Assembly (NCBI GenBank): GCA_006844585.1
Contig: SPJM01000248.1
Coordinates: 1 to 55,004, forward strand
DNA: 55,004 nt
DNA from: Methylococcaceae bacterium
GTDB taxonomy: Bacteria; Pseudomonadota; Gammaproteobacteria; Methylococcales; Methylomonadaceae
Reading direction: 5' to 3'
The notes beneath the pieces were generated by a model. That model worked only from the letters and a program-made list of their open reading frames with translations. It was not told the origin of the DNA and ran no database searches. Position 1 is the stretch's first letter. Every line of letters begins with the position of its first letter. Of the stretch, positions 53,273 through 55,004 are shown in pieces. Both the position numbers and the translations under genes were made by a program.

Positions 53273-53733
53273 AAGCGCTTTTATTATGGGCATTGATGAC
53301 CGGGGCGTCCGCCGTTTTAGCCGATAGTCAGGTGATTGATGTGTCTATGCCCGATCTTAACGGCCGACAACAAACCTTATCTCAATATCGCGGCAAATGG
53401 GTGGTGGTGAATTACTGGGCGACCACTTGTCCGCCTTGTATTAAGGAAATGCCTGAACTTTCTTCATTTCATAACAAACATAAAGATAAAGATGCGGTTG
53501 TCGTCGGTGTTGATTTTGAAAATATTCCCAAACTGTGGTTAGACGAGTTTCTGAACCGGGTCGATGTGGATTACCCGATCTGGCTGGGAGGAACATCGCC
53601 GTTTACGCCGTTTGGAAAAGTAATGGCTTTACCGACGACATTCATTATTAACCCGAAGGGGGAATTGACGGGGCGTCATACTGGGGTGGTGACTCAACAA
53701 GCCTTGGAGGCGTTTATTGAGAGTAAGAAATAG
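53269..53733 (+). CDS. Periplasmic TlpA/ResA-like thioredoxin
   Basis: This 154-residue protein has a signal peptide (MKALLLWALMTGASAVLADS) and a thioredoxin fold of the TlpA type: MPDLNGRQQTLSQYRGKWVVVNYWATTCPPC, of which WATTCPPC is the redox site (CPPC near residues 63-66), and the cis-Pro loop ALPTTFIIN. Proteins of this class keep apocytochrome CxxCH cysteines reduced or reshape disulfides. Its place at the end of the cytochrome cassette, overlapping the lipoprotein gene by 4 nt, fits a role in maturing those cytochromes or their extra Cys motif. Confidence 0.9.
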   Translation: MKALLLWALMTGASAVLADSQVIDVSMPDLNGRQQTLSQYRGKWVVVNYWATTCPPCIKEMPELSSFHNKHKDKDAVVVGVDFENIPKLWLDEFLNRVDVDYPIWLGGTSPFTPFGKVMALPTTFIINPKGELTGRHTGVVTQQALEAFIESKK

Positions 53734-53776
53734 TTATTCATGTTTTGCTGAAAACTAATGCTGAGTATTTGTTTTT

Positions 53777-53810
53777 AAAGCTATTCCGCAGTGATTGTCG
53801 GAATAGCTTT
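53777..53810. terminator. Bidirectional terminator hairpin
   Basis: AAAGCTATTCCG and CGGAATAGCTTT form a perfect 12-bp stem with a 10-nt loop and an extra T-rich flank on the left (GTTTTT). It lies between the thioredoxin gene (plus) and the convergent exosortase-type gene (minus). Confidence 0.8.
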
Positions 53811-53837
53811 GCTTTAGTTTGCTGGAAAGTGGTTTGA

Positions 53838-54638
53838 TTAAAGACTTGTATTAAAATTACCTCTTTTTACAAAAAAGAAAAACGCCATTAATCCGCTTGC
53901 CAGTACCCAAAATAGCGGCGGAGTGGGAATGACAGATAAATGATTCCAGGCATTCCAGGGGTTATTGATTCCTGTCGTTGGGTCAATATCAATGAAGCTG
54001 GTTCCGCCCATGCTGGATTCATTGAGACGGATAGAAATAACTTGCGTCAAATCGAATCCCGGATCTTGATGGAAGGCGCCAAAAGGCCCTTGTATACCGA
54101 TGATGGATGGGTCAATCCAATAATTTGCCCAAGCGTTAACTGGTGCAAAGGCAAACCATCCTCGGGTATTGCCGAAAATATCGAATAATTCTAAAGATAG
54201 ATCCCAGACGCCCGGCGGCGGAAATGCCGAAAAATGAACCTTGGTTCCGGTAAGGTCAGGGTCTACGCCGTAAACATAATCCCAGGCCGCGACGACTAAA
54301 TCATTAGGTTGAAAATTATTATTTAAATCCCAGGACATAACCAGCGAATCATGCTCGGTTGAGCCATCGCTGACCGGTCCAAACGCCGTAATCTGCGTAT
54401 CGTTTGCGGCAACTATATTAGTTACCCCATTGATGCCGATTTGATTAGCGTAAAATTGCTGAGCGGCGCCGCCGCTTAATGCATCAGGAGCTGCTTGTAT
54501 GCTTCCATCGGTAATGGCTTGATTCCAACTAACTGAACTGTTTTCCCCGATTCTAAACAGCGGACTTGCCTTCAATAAAAGGGGCGTGATGAATGCGACT
54601 ATGAGCAATAGCGCATTGAGGGAGTGTTTTAATTTCAT
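53838..54638 (-). CDS. Exosortase-type sorted exported protein (VIPTPP tail)
   Basis: This 266-residue protein has a signal peptide (MKLKHSLNALLLIVAFITPLLLKAS) and a C-terminal tripartite signal: VIPTPP, a hydrophobic helix (LFWVLASGLMAFFFFV), then KRGNFNTSL. This is a variant of the PEP-CTERM/VPxPA sorting tail with P-x-P in place of P-E-P. The body (ISWNQAITDG-like start, DYVYGVDPDLTG, GVWDLSLELFDIFGN) is beta-rich and has no enzyme motif. GGAGG lies close upstream. Unlike the other three sorted proteins it has no activator box or sigma-54 promoter; a sigma-70-like promoter is seen instead. Confidence 0.78.
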   Translation of the reverse strand: MKLKHSLNALLLIVAFITPLLLKASPLFRIGENSSVSWNQAITDGSIQAAPDALSGGAAQQFYANQIGINGVTNIVAANDTQITAFGPVSDGSTEHDSLVMSWDLNNNFQPNDLVVAAWDYVYGVDPDLTGTKVHFSAFPPPGVWDLSLELFDIFGNTRGWFAFAPVNAWANYWIDPSIIGIQGPFGAFHQDPGFDLTQVISIRLNESSMGGTSFIDIDPTTGINNPWNAWNHLSVIPTPPLFWVLASGLMAFFFFVKRGNFNTSL

Positions 54639-54670
54639 GATAGGCCTCCTACTAAAATGACCTAACTTGG

Positions 54671-54700
54671 ATAGTAGATTTGTTTTAGCAATAAAGTCAA
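54671..54700 (-). promoter_or_regulatory. Sigma-70-like promoter of the VIPTPP protein gene
   Basis: On the minus strand, TTGACT and TACTAT are separated by 18 bp, about 35-60 bp before the ATG at 54638. It is a moderate match to the -35/-10 consensus. Confidence 0.5.
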
Positions 54701-54722
54701 GATGTTTTTTTGATTCGTATCA

Positions 54723-54882
54723 AGGGTCAGCCAGCTTGATTTGCTATAGCTGCAATTTAGTATGAACAAAATTAGGTGAATCCGTTGATAAATGACAGCG
54801 TGGCGGATACCCTTTAATTTCAACTTTTGAAGGTAATCCGAGCTTTTATAATGATTAATAGAAAATCAAGTTGGCTGACCCT
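54723..54882. repeat. 160-bp element with 20-bp terminal inverted repeats
   Basis: AGGGTCAGCCAGCTTGATTT at 54723-54742 pairs with AAATCAAGTTGGCTGACCCT at 54863-54882 with one mismatch; similarity continues a few bases inward (CTAT). The interior has no open frame of note. It looks like a MITE or the collapsed ends of an insertion sequence. The remaining sequence to 55004 shows no gene. Confidence 0.75.
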
Positions 54883-55004
54883 AATACCGCGTCCAGTGGA
54901 TAATTAACCAACTGAATTACAAAGAATTACGCAATATATTTAGACTTAAGACTTGCCATTTTGTTGGGTATAATTGAATGGATAACCCCCTGTCCAAAGA
55001 AGCA

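Overview
The window looks like chromosomal DNA of a flagellated Gram-negative gammaproteobacterium with a moderate to low G+C content. The flagellar gene order (flgZ-flgN-flgM-flgA / cheV-cheR / flgBCDEFGHIJK), hflD, mutM and uvrB all fit Gammaproteobacteria. PEP-CTERM proteins, a DUF6502/DUF5666 pair and multiheme cytochromes together make a Methylococcales-like methanotroph my best guess. That assignment is inference: no methane oxidation gene is present.

Layout. 1-10.4 kb: a PEP-CTERM exported protein with its own sigma-54 promoter, a GMC flavoprotein, uvrB, a GVxKYL-repeat protein, a large secreted VCBS-repeat protein and a DUF2835 gene, with palindromic mobile-type repeats between them. 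10.8-13.6 kb: htpX, a sorbosone-dehydrogenase-like protein, an ADP-ribose pyrophosphatase and tRNA-Arg(CCT). 13.6-27.1 kb: flagellar and chemotaxis locus with visible sigma-54 promoters (flgA, flgB) and a sigma-28 promoter (flgM); flgL is not found after flgK. 27.3-32.2 kb: a solo nucleotidyltransferase, SelO protein AMPylase, a Fic-like/zeta-kinase fusion and FetB. 32.2-34.9 kb: two PEP-CTERM genes, each with a sigma-54 promoter and an upstream box. 34.9-40.7 kb: copA-copZ, an EAL-HDOD protein, a periplasmic rhodanese, hflD and mutM. 40.7-44.8 kb: a minus-strand operon of DUF6502, DUF5666 with a 24-bp coding minisatellite, and a small outer-membrane barrel. 45.3-53.7 kb: a plus-strand cassette of a 9-haem cytochrome, a parvulin isomerase, a 7-haem lipoprotein cytochrome, a small lipoprotein and a TlpA-like thioredoxin. 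53.8-54.6 kb: a further exosortase-type protein.

Two themes stand out. First, three PEP-CTERM genes share one promoter design: a 17-bp TGTCRGTTTTTTTTACA box, then a GG-N10-GC sigma-54 promoter 65, 65 and 75 bp downstream. Extra copies of the box lie in a duplicated 70-bp segment. Second, the cytochrome cassette encodes two paralogous exported multiheme cytochromes that share a haem-free Cys/His motif (NYELGMHCTGF then YCC), packaged with folding and thiol-redox helpers. It looks like a self-contained envelope electron-transfer module of unknown function and is the best candidate here for an undescribed system. It is divergent from the DUF6502/DUF5666/barrel operon.
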